Assembly: GCF_035967765.1 (NCBI RefSeq)
Contig: NZ_JAYWIT010000005.1
Strand: one strand, 5' to 3'
Origin: Conexibacter stalactiti
GTDB taxonomy: Bacteria > Actinomycetota > Thermoleophilia > Solirubrobacterales > Solirubrobacteraceae
Length of the DNA: 64,000 nt
The position numbers and the translations under genes are program-made. Position 1 is the first letter of the stretch, and the number at the start of each line of letters is the position of its first letter. Shown in pieces: positions 25,887-34,383 of this stretch. The notes beneath the pieces were generated by a model. The model ran no database searches. It was not told the origin of the DNA and saw only the letters and a program-made list of their open reading frames with translations.

Positions 25887-26768
25887 CTACGAGGTGGTCG
25901 TGCGCGCCGACTCGGCCGCGGCCTCGGCGGTCCGGTCGTCGAAGCGCTGCGAGCCGAGGACCGCAAGCAGCTGCAGCTTGTCGTAGGACTCGGTGCCCGG
26001 CGTCGCGGTGTAGACGAGCAGCGACTGGCCGTTCTCCTCGGCGATCAGTATCTGGCAGTCGAGTTCGAGGACGCCGACCGTGGGGTGGACGAGGCGCTTG
26101 CGCGCCTCGCGGCGGATGTGGATCTCGTGCTCGGCCCACAGCTCGACGAACTCCGGGCTTTCGCGGGTGAGGAGCTCCACGAGCTCCTCGGCGCGGGCGT
26201 CGCCGGGGTAGCGGGACATCATCGCGCGGAGGCCGGAGACGAGGACGCGGGCGTGCCTGTCCTGGTCCTCGGGCGGGTAGATCGTCCGCTCGCGCGGATC
26301 TGTGAACCAGCGGTAGCCGCCGCTGCGCGCCGGGCCCGTGTGGTGCGTCTGTCTCCCGAGCAGCGCGATCGCCAGCGCGTTCTGCACGAGCGTGTCGCCG
26401 AGGTAGGACATCACCTGGGCTGGCGCGTCGAGCCGGTCGAGCACGCGCATCAGCGCGGGGCTGACGTGGTCCGACGCACGCGTGCGGGCCGGCGCAGTGT
26501 GGCCCGCGAGCCGGAAGAGGTGGTCGCGTTCGTCCTGGTTGAGGCGCAGGGCGCGCGCGATCGACGCCAGCATCTGCTGCGACGGCTGCGACCCGCGCCC
26601 CTGCTCCATCCGCGTGTAGTAGTCGGTCGACATGTCCGCCAGCAATGCCACCTCCTCGCGGCGCAGGCCGCGCGTGCGCCGGCGCGCGCCGGCAAGGAGG
26701 CCGATGTCCTCGGGCCTGAGCGCCTCGCGGCGGCGGCGGAGGAAGTCGGCCAGATCGGCTCGTTGCAT
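25887..26768 (-). CDS. XRE family regulator with MmyB-like ligand domain
   Basis: 293 residues. The N-terminal HTH has the family-specific GLRREEVALLADMSTDYYTRMEQGRG. The C-terminal MmyB-like domain includes YLGDTLVQNALAIALLG and ESPEFVELWAEHEIHIRREARKRLVHPTVG. This family binds small or fatty-acid-like ligands and usually controls an adjacent oxidoreductase. It is convergent with the LysR gene and is followed upstream by an SDR gene on the same strand. A paralogue lies at 32.1-33.0 kb. Confidence 0.9.
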   Translation of the reverse strand: MQRADLADFLRRRREALRPEDIGLLAGARRRTRGLRREEVALLADMSTDYYTRMEQGRGSQPSQQMLASIARALRLNQDERDHLFRLAGHTAPARTRASDHVSPALMRVLDRLDAPAQVMSYLGDTLVQNALAIALLGRQTHHTGPARSGGYRWFTDPRERTIYPPEDQDRHARVLVSGLRAMMSRYPGDARAEELVELLTRESPEFVELWAEHEIHIRREARKRLVHPTVGVLELDCQILIAEENGQSLLVYTATPGTESYDKLQLLAVLGSQRFDDRTAEAAAESARTTTS

Positions 26769-26997
26769 CCGTTCAGTATGGGTCAGTTGGAGGTCGGTAG
26801 CCAGGGATCGGCGATCCCGGTGGACGCGCCTAGATGGTTGATCCCACGGCGGTCGTGGTCAGATGCGCGTGCATCGTGCATGCCGGGCGCCGCGCGCCGA
26901 GACAGGGCAGGGAGGATCCCCTTTGCCGGTTCGGCGGGTGACGATCCGGCGCCGCGGGGCGCGTGCAGATGGCCGTGCAGGTCGTGGCGTCACCCAT

Positions 26998-27948
26998 CTA
27001 GTCCGGGAAGCGGACGCCGGCGAGCTGCTCGGAGATCGTCCAGACGCGTCTCGCCGCGTCCTCGTCGGCGACGTACCGATACGGCTCCTGCTCCGCGGGC
27101 GCGCCGGTCATCCGCTGGAAGCCTCGGGGACCGTAGAACCTCCCGCCCTGCGCCTCGGGGCTCGTCGCCGCGAACAGCGCTGGCAGGATCCCGTCGTCGA
27201 CGGTCTGCGCGATCGGCAGGTGCGTACTGGCGGCGAAGCGGATGAAGCGCACCGCCAGCGTGTCTCTGGGACGACCCATCTCGGGGTGTGACGCGAGCAG
27301 GTTGGTGGCGGTGATGCCCGGATGCGAGACATTGCTGACGATGCCCCACCCGTCGGCGACGCTGCGGCGGTGCAGCTCCATGCCGAACAGCGACACGGCG
27401 ATCTTCGAGCTGGCGTACGCCTTGTTCCGGTCGTAGCTCCTGGTCCACTGGAGATCGTCGAAGTGGACCCCGTGGGATCTCGCCGCGACGCTCGACTGGG
27501 TCGTCACCCGCGCCCCGCCCTCCCGCAGGAGCGGGAGGAGATGCGCCGTGAGCGCGAAGTGGCCGAGGTGGTTGGTGGCGAACTGCAGCTCGAAGCCGTC
27601 CGCGCTCTCCTCACGCCTGGGCGGCGTCATGATGCCCGCGTTGTTGACGAGGATGTGAATCGGCCGGCCCTCCGATTGCAGCTCGTCGGCCAGGGCGGCG
27701 ACCGACTCCAGCGACGACAGGTCGAGCCTGCGCGTGCGGATCTGAGCGGACGGGTTCGCCTGTCGGATGCGCGCCGCGGCGGCCTCGCCCTTCTCGGCGT
27801 TGCGGACCGGCATCAGCACCTCGGCGCCGGCGCGCGCCAGGCGCCCAGCGAGGGCGAACCCGAGGCCGTCGCTGGCGCCGGTGACGAGGGCGAGCCTGCC
27901 GGTGAGGTTGGGAACGGTGATGTCGGGTTTCGTGCGGGGCATGGGCAT
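26998..27948 (-). CDS. SDR family oxidoreductase
   Basis: 316 residues. The start is at one of two nearby ATG codons (27948 or 27942); the frame continues upstream without homology. SDR motifs: TGASDGLGFALA, LDLSSLESVAALADEL, HILVNNAGIMTPP, a Tyr-Lys pair in NKAYASSKIA and NVSHPGITATNL. It resembles the long retinol-dehydrogenase/WW-domain-like SDRs common in actinobacteria. It lies upstream of the MmyB-type regulator gene on the same strand, 229 bases apart. Confidence 0.88.
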   Translation of the reverse strand: MPMPRTKPDITVPNLTGRLALVTGASDGLGFALAGRLARAGAEVLMPVRNAEKGEAAAARIRQANPSAQIRTRRLDLSSLESVAALADELQSEGRPIHILVNNAGIMTPPRREESADGFELQFATNHLGHFALTAHLLPLLREGGARVTTQSSVAARSHGVHFDDLQWTRSYDRNKAYASSKIAVSLFGMELHRRSVADGWGIVSNVSHPGITATNLLASHPEMGRPRDTLAVRFIRFAASTHLPIAQTVDDGILPALFAATSPEAQGGRFYGPRGFQRMTGAPAEQEPYRYVADEDAARRVWTISEQLAGVRFPD

Positions 27949-28731
27949 GGCTCCAAAGCGGGATCGGGTGCACTGCGGCGAACGCCACGGTGGCAGGCAA
28001 ATGCCGTCGCATTCAGAGCGCGTGCATCCTGGGAGCGGCGATCCCCCGCTACGGTCCGGGGACAGCGGCCGTTCAAGGTGACCGCCGAGACGATCGCCCG
28101 GTGGCAGGAAGGTCTTCACGAAGCGGCCGCTGATCGGCGCGCGCCGCCAGGCTGCTGACAGACCTGTTGGGCCTGAGCCCGCTGCTGACAGAGGGTCTGA
28201 CGATCATGGCCGCCGGATCGGTGCGCCCGGCTGCGCTGTCCGAGGGCTCCCGCGCCGTGCGCGAGTTGATGGTGACGGTGGAGCGCAATCGCATCCGCCG
28301 TCAGCGCTCTTCGACGCCAACATCGCCCGCCGCCCCTCTCCGAGATGCACACACCGAACCTGATGTGAGGCGCACCCGATCGAGCCGGCGAGGCCGAAGT
28401 CGTCAGCTGAGATTTCGCACCGCCACGAACCGGTACCCGGTCGCAGGATGGTGTTCAGAAGCCGCCTTAAAGACGGATCTGCGACGGCCGCGGCAGAACG
28501 CCGCACGGACGCGTATCTCGATGCCGTGGCGATCGCGGGGTTGACCCCCGCCGGTACCGCCTCCGGCACCGCGCTTGTCGCGGTGCCGGGTAGGACTGCG
28601 TTCCTCTGAAGTACCGGCGAACGGATCCAGGCGATCAGTCGCGATTCGAGTGGTTCAGCCCGGATGATCGGTCTGCCGTAGGGATCGCGCGGCGGTAGCT
28701 CGTCTGGAGCGGCGCGTCCCGTGCATTCTCT
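27949..28731. other. 783-base stretch without an intact gene, holding gene relics
   Basis: No complete coding region is convincing. On the + strand, about 28050-28320, two frames joined near 28135 read like protein remains: an RPFKVTAETIARWQEGL segment that could be a helix-turn-helix of a transposase-like protein, then GLSPLLTEGLTIMAAGSV. On the - strand at 28403-28466 is one of three related gene-end relics. The rest shows nothing recognisable. Confidence 0.45.
28403..28466 (-). pseudogene. Relic of a gene 3' end, copy A
   Basis: Read on the minus strand in its best frame this gives THHPATGYRFVAVRNLS followed by TGA, with an in-frame stop just ahead of it. It matches two other relics in this window (30.1 and 33.1 kb) in residue pattern, sharing T-H-x-P-x-x-x-Y-x-F-V-x-V-R-x-L-S/P-stop. 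No upstream coding part is visible. The parent family is not recognised. Confidence 0.5.
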
Positions 28732-29175
28732 CTACGCGCGTCCGGAGGTGACGCGCTTGAGCAGCTCGCGCAGCTGAGCGGCCTCGCGGTCGTCAAGCTC
28801 GGCGAGCAGCTGTCGTTCGGCCGCGTCGCTCGCGCGCATCGCCTTTCGGAGCGTCGCTTGGCCGGTGTCTGTGAGCACGATGACGTTGCGGCGCCGGTCC
28901 TCGACGTCCGGACGGCGGGCGACCAGGTCCTTGCCCTCGAGCGCGTCGAGGAGGCCGACCATCGTCGTGCGGTCGACGCCAAGGTGCGCGGCCGCCTGCT
29001 GCTGGGATTCGGGCTCCCGGCCGTCGAGGAACAGGAGCACCGCAAGCTCGCGGGCCGTGATGCCGAATGGCCTGAGGTGCTGCTCATGCAGGGTGTCGAG
29101 GTCCACCATGGCGCGCTTGAGCAGGTAAGCGAGTCGGCGGCTCAGACGCGGCCCCAAGTCCGCTTCGCTGGTCAT
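28732..29175 (-). CDS. MarR family transcriptional regulator
   Basis: 147 residues, typical MarR length. Winged HTH: GITARELAVLLFLDG, AAAHLGVDRTTMVGLLDALE, then the wing LVARRPDVEDRRRNVIVLTDTG. Divergent from an NAD-dependent epimerase-like gene with a perfect palindrome in between, so it very likely represses that gene and itself. Ligand unknown; the family often senses phenolic compounds or oxidants. Confidence 0.92.
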   Translation of the reverse strand: MTSEADLGPRLSRRLAYLLKRAMVDLDTLHEQHLRPFGITARELAVLLFLDGREPESQQQAAAHLGVDRTTMVGLLDALEGKDLVARRPDVEDRRRNVIVLTDTGQATLRKAMRASDAAERQLLAELDDREAAQLRELLKRVTSGRA

Positions 29176-29197
29176 GCGACGATTGTACTGCTACGCT

Positions 29198-29220
29198 GAT
29201 CGTCAGTTCTACTGACGATC
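29198..29220. promoter_or_regulatory. Perfect palindrome, probable MarR operator
   Basis: Arms GATCGTCAGT (29198-29207) and ACTGACGATC (29211-29220) are exact inverted copies with a TCT spacer. The site is 22 bases upstream of the MarR start and 16 bases upstream of the epimerase-like gene. Length and position fit a dimeric MarR binding site. Confidence 0.75.
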
Positions 29221-29236
29221 AATCAAGGAGACGATT

Positions 29237-30055
29237 TTGCCTGCGATTCTGGTCACCGGGGCCACTGGCCTCGTCGGCTCGCGCCTGCTGCCGCGCCTGG
29301 CTGAGGCCGGCTTCGACTGCCGGGCGCTGGTCCGCGGTGACGTCGCGCTTCCGGCCGGCACGACCGGCGTGCGCGGCGACCTCGGCGATCCCGGCTCGCT
29401 GCGGAAGGCGGTGGACGGCATCGAGGCGGTCGTACATCTCGCCGCGCTCTTCCGCACAGATGACGAGGACGCCATCTGGCGGGCGAACCGCGACGGCACT
29501 CGCCACCTGGTCGACGCCGTCAAGGCCCATGCGCCGCGGGCCCGCTTCGTGATGGCCAGCACCGGCAACGTGTATGACGCTGACGCTCCGCGTCCAAGCC
29601 GCGAGGGCGACACTGCCACGCCGACGGCTGCCTACCCGGCGAGCAAGCTCGCCGCTGAGACGCTGCTGCGGGATAGCGGCTTGACGTGGGCGATCCTGCG
29701 TCTCCCGTTCGTCTACGGTGACGGCGACGGGCACCTCGGGTCCATCCCGGCGCTGGCCCCGCGGTTCGGGATGCATCCCGCTCAGGCGTACTCCGTGGCT
29801 CATCACCGTGACGTCGCGATCGCCGTTCGCCTCGCGCTGACCGGGGCGATGGACGGCCGCTTGGTCAACGTCACCGACGACGCGCCGGTGACCGTCTACG
29901 AGATGGCCCAGTTCGCCGGCGACTCAATCGAGGGGTCGTCCGAGCCGCTGACGAACCCTTGGTCAGGCCGCATGGACGGATCGCTCGCGCGCGAGCTCGG
30001 CTTCCAGCCGACTGTGCCGACCATCCACGTGGCCGCCCGGGAGGGGATCCTCTAG
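29237..30055 (+). CDS. NAD-dependent epimerase/dehydratase family protein (extended SDR)
   Basis: 272 residues, starting at TTG with AAGGAG upstream. Extended-SDR pattern: ILVTGATGLVGSRLLPRL for the cofactor, AVVHLAALFR, FVMASTGNVYD, the catalytic pair in TAAYPASKLAAE and ILRLPFVYGDGDGH. It probably reduces or epimerises a small carbonyl or sugar-like compound. The palindrome in front puts it under control of the divergent MarR protein. Confidence 0.88.
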   Translation: MPAILVTGATGLVGSRLLPRLAEAGFDCRALVRGDVALPAGTTGVRGDLGDPGSLRKAVDGIEAVVHLAALFRTDDEDAIWRANRDGTRHLVDAVKAHAPRARFVMASTGNVYDADAPRPSREGDTATPTAAYPASKLAAETLLRDSGLTWAILRLPFVYGDGDGHLGSIPALAPRFGMHPAQAYSVAHHRDVAIAVRLALTGAMDGRLVNVTDDAPVTVYEMAQFAGDSIEGSSEPLTNPWSGRMDGSLARELGFQPTVPTIHVAAREGIL

Positions 30056-30080
30056 TCGCCGGTTCGAACGGCAACCCGCC

Positions 30081-30147
30081 TCACGGCAGCTTCCGCACCT
30101 CGACGAAGCGGTAGCCCCGGTGGTCGGGGATGCGTCAAGAACCCGCC
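30081..30147 (-). pseudogene. Relic of a gene 3' end, copy B
   Basis: On the minus strand the sequence reads GGFLTH, then after a one-base shift DHRGYRFVEVRKLP and TGA. The upstream frame can be followed about 25 codons further (IGEEGRIPVLNDP). It matches copy C at 33.1 kb closely at the DNA level, including CCGCACCTCGACGAA. It lies directly between the epimerase-like gene and an aldo/keto reductase. Confidence 0.55.
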
Positions 30148-30220
30148 TGGTGGATGCACCTGCGACGCGCGTTCGTCGTCGTGCTGGTGCGGGTCGTTCA
30201 GGACCGGAATGCGTCCCTCC

Positions 30221-31198
30221 TCACCGATCGACTGAGGCCATGATCGCCGGCTCGTGGCGCTCGCCCGTCGCGGGTGTGAGGTCGTTGAGTTGTCCGAGCT
30301 GCTCGGCGCTGAGCACGATCGTGTCGGCGGCGACGTTCTCCTCGACGCGTGCGACGCGCTTGGTGCCGGGGATCGGGGCGATGTCGTCGCCCTGCGCCAG
30401 CAGCCACGCGAGCGCTACCTGGGCTGGAGTCGCGTCGAGCTGGGCGGCGACGATCATGACCTCCGAGACGATGCGGAGGTTCTTCTCGAAGTTGCCGGGC
30501 GTGAAGCGCGGGTTGGTCTTGCGCCAGTCGTCGTCTGCGAGGTCCTCAGGCGATCTGATGCTGCCGGTGAGGAAGCCGTGCCCGAGCGGCGAGTAGGGCA
30601 CGAACCCGATCCCCAGCTCGCGCAGCAGCGGCAGCAGCTCCTCCTCGGGATCGCGGGTCCACAGCGAGTACTCGGTCTGCAACGCGGCGATCGGGTGCAC
30701 GGCGTGTGCGCGACGGATCGTCTGCGGGCCGGCCTCGGAGAGGCCGATGTGCAGCACCTTGCCCTCGGCGACCAGCTCGGCGAGCGTGCCGACGGTCTCC
30801 TCGATCGGCGTGTTCGGGTCGACGCGGTGCTGGTAGTAGAGGTCGATGTGGTCGGTGCCCAGGCGCTTGAGCGAGCCTTCGACCGCGGTGCGGATGTTCG
30901 CGGGGCTGCTGTCGAGCGCCCCGGGGCCGTCCCCGGCGTGGGAGACGAGGCCGAACTTCGTCGCGAGCACGACCTCGTCGCGGCGGCCGTTGATGGCGCG
31001 GGCGACGAGTTCCTCGTTGGCGAAGGGGCCGTAGATCTCGGCGGTGTCGAGATGGGTGACGCCGAGGTCGAGCGCTCGATGGATCGTGCGGATCGACTCC
31101 GCCTCGCTGCTGGCAGGATCGAGGTAGAGGCCGGACATCGCCATCGTGCCGAGTCCGAGGCGCGAGACCTCGAGGCCGTTGAGAGATACGTGCTTCAT
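30221..31198 (-). CDS. Aldo/keto reductase
   Basis: 325 residues. Full AKR signature: GLGTMAMSGLYLDP, HLDTAEIYGPFANEE with catalytic Asp/Tyr, ATKFG Lys, DHIDLYYQHRVDPNTP with the His, HIGLSEAGPQTI and ALAWLLAQGDDIAPIPGTKR. Close to the actinobacterial AKR group represented elsewhere in this window at 23.9 kb. Its start overlaps the stop of the upstream SDR gene, so the two reductases are co-expressed. Confidence 0.93.
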   Translation of the reverse strand: MKHVSLNGLEVSRLGLGTMAMSGLYLDPASSEAESIRTIHRALDLGVTHLDTAEIYGPFANEELVARAINGRRDEVVLATKFGLVSHAGDGPGALDSSPANIRTAVEGSLKRLGTDHIDLYYQHRVDPNTPIEETVGTLAELVAEGKVLHIGLSEAGPQTIRRAHAVHPIAALQTEYSLWTRDPEEELLPLLRELGIGFVPYSPLGHGFLTGSIRSPEDLADDDWRKTNPRFTPGNFEKNLRIVSEVMIVAAQLDATPAQVALAWLLAQGDDIAPIPGTKRVARVEENVAADTIVLSAEQLGQLNDLTPATGERHEPAIMASVDR

Positions 31199-32046
31199 GC
31201 TGTCGCCTCCTCGGCGATCGCCAGCGACGACGACAGGTCGCGGTGGGCGTCGATCTGTTGCCGGCGCTCGGCGAGCTTCTGCTCGGCCTGCTCGATCGCG
31301 TCGGCGCCAGCGACGAATCGGAACGGTGGCTGCTCCAGCTCGGTGATCGTCACGAGCGCCTGGGCGAGCTTGGCGGGGTCGCCGCCCTGTCTTCCGTTCA
31401 TGCCGTCCCAGAACTCGTGTTGTGCGGCGTTGCGCTCGGCGTAGTCGTCGATCGTCGCAGGGGCGTAGTTGGTCGACTCCTTCGTCAGCAGCTCGGTGCG
31501 GAAGAACCCGGGATTGACGACCGTGGTGTGAATCCCGAACGGCTCGATCTCCGGGGCGAGCGACTCCATCCAGCCATCGACGCCGAACTTCGACGCGGCG
31601 TAGGCGGTGCCGTACTCGAACCCGGCGAAGCCGGCCGAGGAGGAGATCGTCACGACATGCCCGGAGCGCTGCCGCCGCATCACGGGCAGCACCGCGCGGG
31701 TGACGTTCATCGGGCCGAACAACGTCACCGCGAGCTGCCGCTCCATCTGCTCCGGCGTCAGCTCCTCGAAGAAGCCCGCATAGAAGCTCGCCGCGTTGTT
31801 GACGAGCACGTCGAGCGTTCTGAAGCGCTCGACGGCCGCCGCGACCGCCGCCTCCGCGTCCTGCGCGCTCGTCACGTCGAGCTTCACGACCAGCAGGTTG
31901 TCGGCGGCGCCGAGCGCGCTCGCGACGGCGTCAGGGTTGCGGCCGGTCGCGACGACGTTGTTGCCGGCCGCGAGCGCGGCTTTCGCGAAGTCGACGCCCA
32001 TGCCGCGCCCCGCTCCGGTGATGAACCATGTTCTGTTCGAAGTCAT
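31195..32046 (-). CDS. SDR family oxidoreductase
   Basis: 283 residues from the ATG facing the MmyB-type regulator. Motifs: FITGAGRGMGVDFA, DVLVNNAASFYAG, SSSAGFAGFEYGTAYAASKFGVDG (Tyr-Lys) and VVNPGFFRTELL. It is divergent from the XRE/MmyB gene and coupled to the downstream AKR by ATGA, forming a two-gene reductase operon. Confidence 0.92.
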   Translation of the reverse strand: MTSNRTWFITGAGRGMGVDFAKAALAAGNNVVATGRNPDAVASALGAADNLLVVKLDVTSAQDAEAAVAAAVERFRTLDVLVNNAASFYAGFFEELTPEQMERQLAVTLFGPMNVTRAVLPVMRRQRSGHVVTISSSAGFAGFEYGTAYAASKFGVDGWMESLAPEIEPFGIHTTVVNPGFFRTELLTKESTNYAPATIDDYAERNAAQHEFWDGMNGRQGGDPAKLAQALVTITELEQPPFRFVAGADAIEQAEQKLAERRQQIDAHRDLSSSLAIAEEATA

Positions 32047-32083
32047 GCGATCGAGTGAACCACCGCTTCGCAGAAGCTGAGAG

Positions 32084-32111
32084 ACCCTGTTCTGACAGAT
32101 ACCGACAGGGT
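32084..32111. promoter_or_regulatory. Inverted repeat, probable operator of the divergent MmyB-type regulator
   Basis: Arms ACCCTGT (32084-32090) and ACAGGGT (32105-32111) are exact inverted copies, with a nested CTGT-TCTG-ACAG palindrome at 32087-32098. The site lies between the SDR-AKR operon and the regulator gene, 20 bases before the regulator start. Confidence 0.6.
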
Positions 32112-32130
32112 CACCCAGACGCGCGGCGCC

Positions 32131-33036
32131 GTGGCTAGGCTCAACGACGTGGAGACCAGAAGAGAGATCCGCGAATTCCTCACCTCCCGCCGCGCCCGCA
32201 TCACTCCCCAGCAGGCGGGACTGGCCTCCTACGGCGCCCGCCGCGTCCCCGGCCTGCGCCGCGAGGAGGTCGCCGTGCTCGCCGGTGTCAGCACGCCCTA
32301 CTACACCCGGCTGGAGCGCGGCGAGATCAGCGGCGTCTCCGACGGCGTCCTGCACGCGCTCGCCGGGGCACTCCACCTCGATGACGCCGAGCGCGCGCAT
32401 CTCTTCGACCTCGCCCGCGCCGCGCAACCCGCAGCCGCCGCCGCGCCACGTCGCCGCCGCACCGCCAAGCCGAGCGTGCGGCCTGAGGTGCAGTGGAGCC
32501 TCGACGCGATCACCGGCGCCGCCGCGATCGTCGGCAACCAACGCCTCGACCACCTCGCCTCAAACCAGCTCGGCCGCGCACTCTTCTCCGAGCTGTACGC
32601 CGCACCCGAGCGGCCCGTCAACGCCGCCCGCTACGTCTTCCTCGACCCACGCGCGATCGACGCCTACGGCGACTGGGAGCGCGTCGCGACCGAGACCGTC
32701 GCGATCCTCCGCGCAGCCGCCGGCCGCGACCCTCACGACCGCGACCTCTCCGACCTCGTCGGCAAACTCGCGACCCAGAGCGACGAGTTCCGTACCCGCT
32801 GGGCCGCGCACAACGTCCGCTTTCACGACACAGGCTCCAAGCAGTTCCACCATCCCGTCGTCGGTGACCTCACCCTCAGCTACAACCGCCTCGAACTCAC
32901 CGCCGACCCCGGCCTGACCCTCATCACCTACACCCCCGAGCCCGGCTCCCCTAGCGCAGACGCGCTCCAGCTCCTCGGCAGTTGGGCCGCCACGACCGAA
33001 AGCGAAGAAGCGGCACGCACGACCGAGCCCGGCTGA
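32131..33036 (+). CDS. XRE family regulator with MmyB-like ligand domain
   Basis: 301 residues from GTG. The HTH carries GLRREEVAVLAGVSTPYYTRLERGEI, matching the paralogue at 25.9-26.8 kb. The MmyB-like domain includes NQRLDHLASNQLGRALFSELY, QSDEFRTRWAAHNVRFHDTGSK and HPVVGDLTLSYNRLEL. Divergent from the SDR-AKR operon; probable local ligand-responsive repressor. A hairpin with T-rich tail follows about 130 bases downstream. Confidence 0.92.
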   Translation: MARLNDVETRREIREFLTSRRARITPQQAGLASYGARRVPGLRREEVAVLAGVSTPYYTRLERGEISGVSDGVLHALAGALHLDDAERAHLFDLARAAQPAAAAAPRRRRTAKPSVRPEVQWSLDAITGAAAIVGNQRLDHLASNQLGRALFSELYAAPERPVNAARYVFLDPRAIDAYGDWERVATETVAILRAAAGRDPHDRDLSDLVGKLATQSDEFRTRWAAHNVRFHDTGSKQFHHPVVGDLTLSYNRLELTADPGLTLITYTPEPGSPSADALQLLGSWAATTESEEAARTTEPG

Positions 33037-33075
33037 GCGAATCGCGACAGGTGCCCGGCGTCGTCAACTGCCGGT

Positions 33076-33141
33076 CTAACTCAGTTTCCGCACCTCGACG
33101 AACTGGTAGGCCTGGTCGGGGATATGCGTCAAGAACCCGCC
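33076..33141 (-). pseudogene. Relic of a gene 3' end, copy C
   Basis: Minus strand reads GGFLTHIPDQAYQFVEVRKLS and a TAG stop in one frame. It is the best preserved of the three copies and shares long identical DNA blocks with copy B. Homology stops sharply upstream at a hairpin terminator, so the rest of the gene is missing. Confidence 0.55.
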
Positions 33142-33162
33142 CCCGCTATATCGAAGTCTCGC

Positions 33163-33182
33163 GACCGCCCTCTGGGGCGGTC
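33163..33182 (+). terminator. Intrinsic terminator after the MmyB-type regulator
   Basis: Perfect 8-base stem GACCGCCC/GGGCGGTC with loop TCTG, followed on the + strand by GTTCTTTCGT. Confidence 0.75.
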
Positions 33183-33339
33183 GTTCTTTCGTGATTGGCG
33201 ACCGGCGCGGGCGTGACGGTCGCGGCAAGTTCCGTGCCGTCGCGGGCGGCCGGGCAACCGCCTGGCAACCACGCACCCCGCGCGGCGTCGCCGGCCACCC
33301 TTCACCGGGCGCTCGGATCACCCGGCCGCTCCGTCCTGT

Positions 33340-33886
33340 CTAGGCCCGCAGCGGCGCGAGAACCGCCTCGATCTGCTGGCGCATCCAGGCGGGGAGGGAG
33401 CCCTCGCGGTGCAGTGCCCAGCCGATCATCGCGCCGTGGTAGGTGGTCTCGACGAGCTTGGCGAGCGCGGCGATGTCGATGTCGTTGCGCAGCTCGCCGG
33501 CGTCTGACGCCGCCAGCAGATGGCGCTGGAGGGCGGCGCGCAGCCGCCGGGCTCCGCGCAGTGTCTCCGCGTGGAAGTCGGGTTCGACGAGATCGAGCTG
33601 CAGCATGGCCACCGAGTTGGCCATCGCTTCCGGGGTCATGTCCGGGTCGACGGCGCCGACCAGGCCCTCGACGACCCGGTCCAAGCGGCGAGGGGTGCTC
33701 GGCTTCCTCGACCGGGGTGACCCACAGCTCCACGCCGCGGCGGTCGGCGGCGAGCAGCAACGCGTGCTTGGTGCCGTAGCGCTGGATCAGCGTGGCGGGG
33801 GAGAGGCCGACCTCCCGGGCCGCGGCGGCGAGCGTGAGCTTCGCCGGGCCGACGCGGTGGGCGAGCGCAAGGACGCCGTCCAGGAC
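33340..33886 (-). pseudogene. TetR family regulator, frameshifted
   Basis: The N-terminal HTH is plain on the minus strand (KLTLAAAAREVGLSPATLIQ, RYGTKHALLLAADRR), and the C-terminal TetR domain is in another frame (RLDRVVEGLVGAVDP, GELRNDIDIAALAKLVETTY, HGAMIGWAL). The frames meet near 33690; skipping one base would join them. No ATG, GTG or TTG start precedes the HTH after the upstream stop. Either a pseudogene or a sequence error combined with an unusual start. Confidence 0.7.
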
Positions 33887-33949
33887 GTCATCGTCGGAGG
33901 CCAGCGGGGGGCTTGACTCGGATGTCGTCTTCTCGCTCGTGCTCTTTCA

Positions 33950-34330
33950 GTGCCTGGGCGGCTTGTGCTGCAGCAGCGGTTGCGCCTCGACGTGCGCGGT
34001 CGCCTGGTCGATGAGAACGACAGAGCGATCGCCGGTGCGACGCTGCAGGTCGACGCGCGGCGGCTGGTCCCGCGGCGCGGCGCGCGGGGCGCTGCCTGCA
34101 AGCCGTCGGGCAAAGTGACCACCGACAGAGCCGGCCGTTTCACTGCGCGTGTGCCGACTACGACATCCCGCACGCTTCGCTTCTCGTGCAAGGCCAACCT
34201 CGCGCAGGACGGGTTCACCTCAGCGGCCGAGTTCAATGTGCAGGTACGTGCCTTTGTGACAGTCAGAGCCACGCGCGACAGGCTGCGAACGGCCGAGCCG
34301 CCGTCTTCTTTGCAGCGATCTTCAGCAAGA
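33950..34330 (+). pseudogene. Fragment of a surface protein with a CNA_B/carboxypeptidase-regulatory-like repeat
   Basis: The frame reads RLDVRGRLVDENDRAIAGAT, then KVTTDRAGRFTARVPTTTSR and TLRFSCKANL. This is the beta-sandwich repeat pattern (G-R-L-V-D...A-G-A...T-D..G-R-F) found in large secreted proteins of this group of actinobacteria. There is no signal peptide or complete protein, and after FVTVRATR the sequence no longer looks coding. Best read as a leftover of a larger gene. Confidence 0.45.
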
Positions 34331-34383
34331 CCGCTGATGTCTGGCGTTAGGAATGTGGCAGGTCGGACCCATACGCTGCTGGC

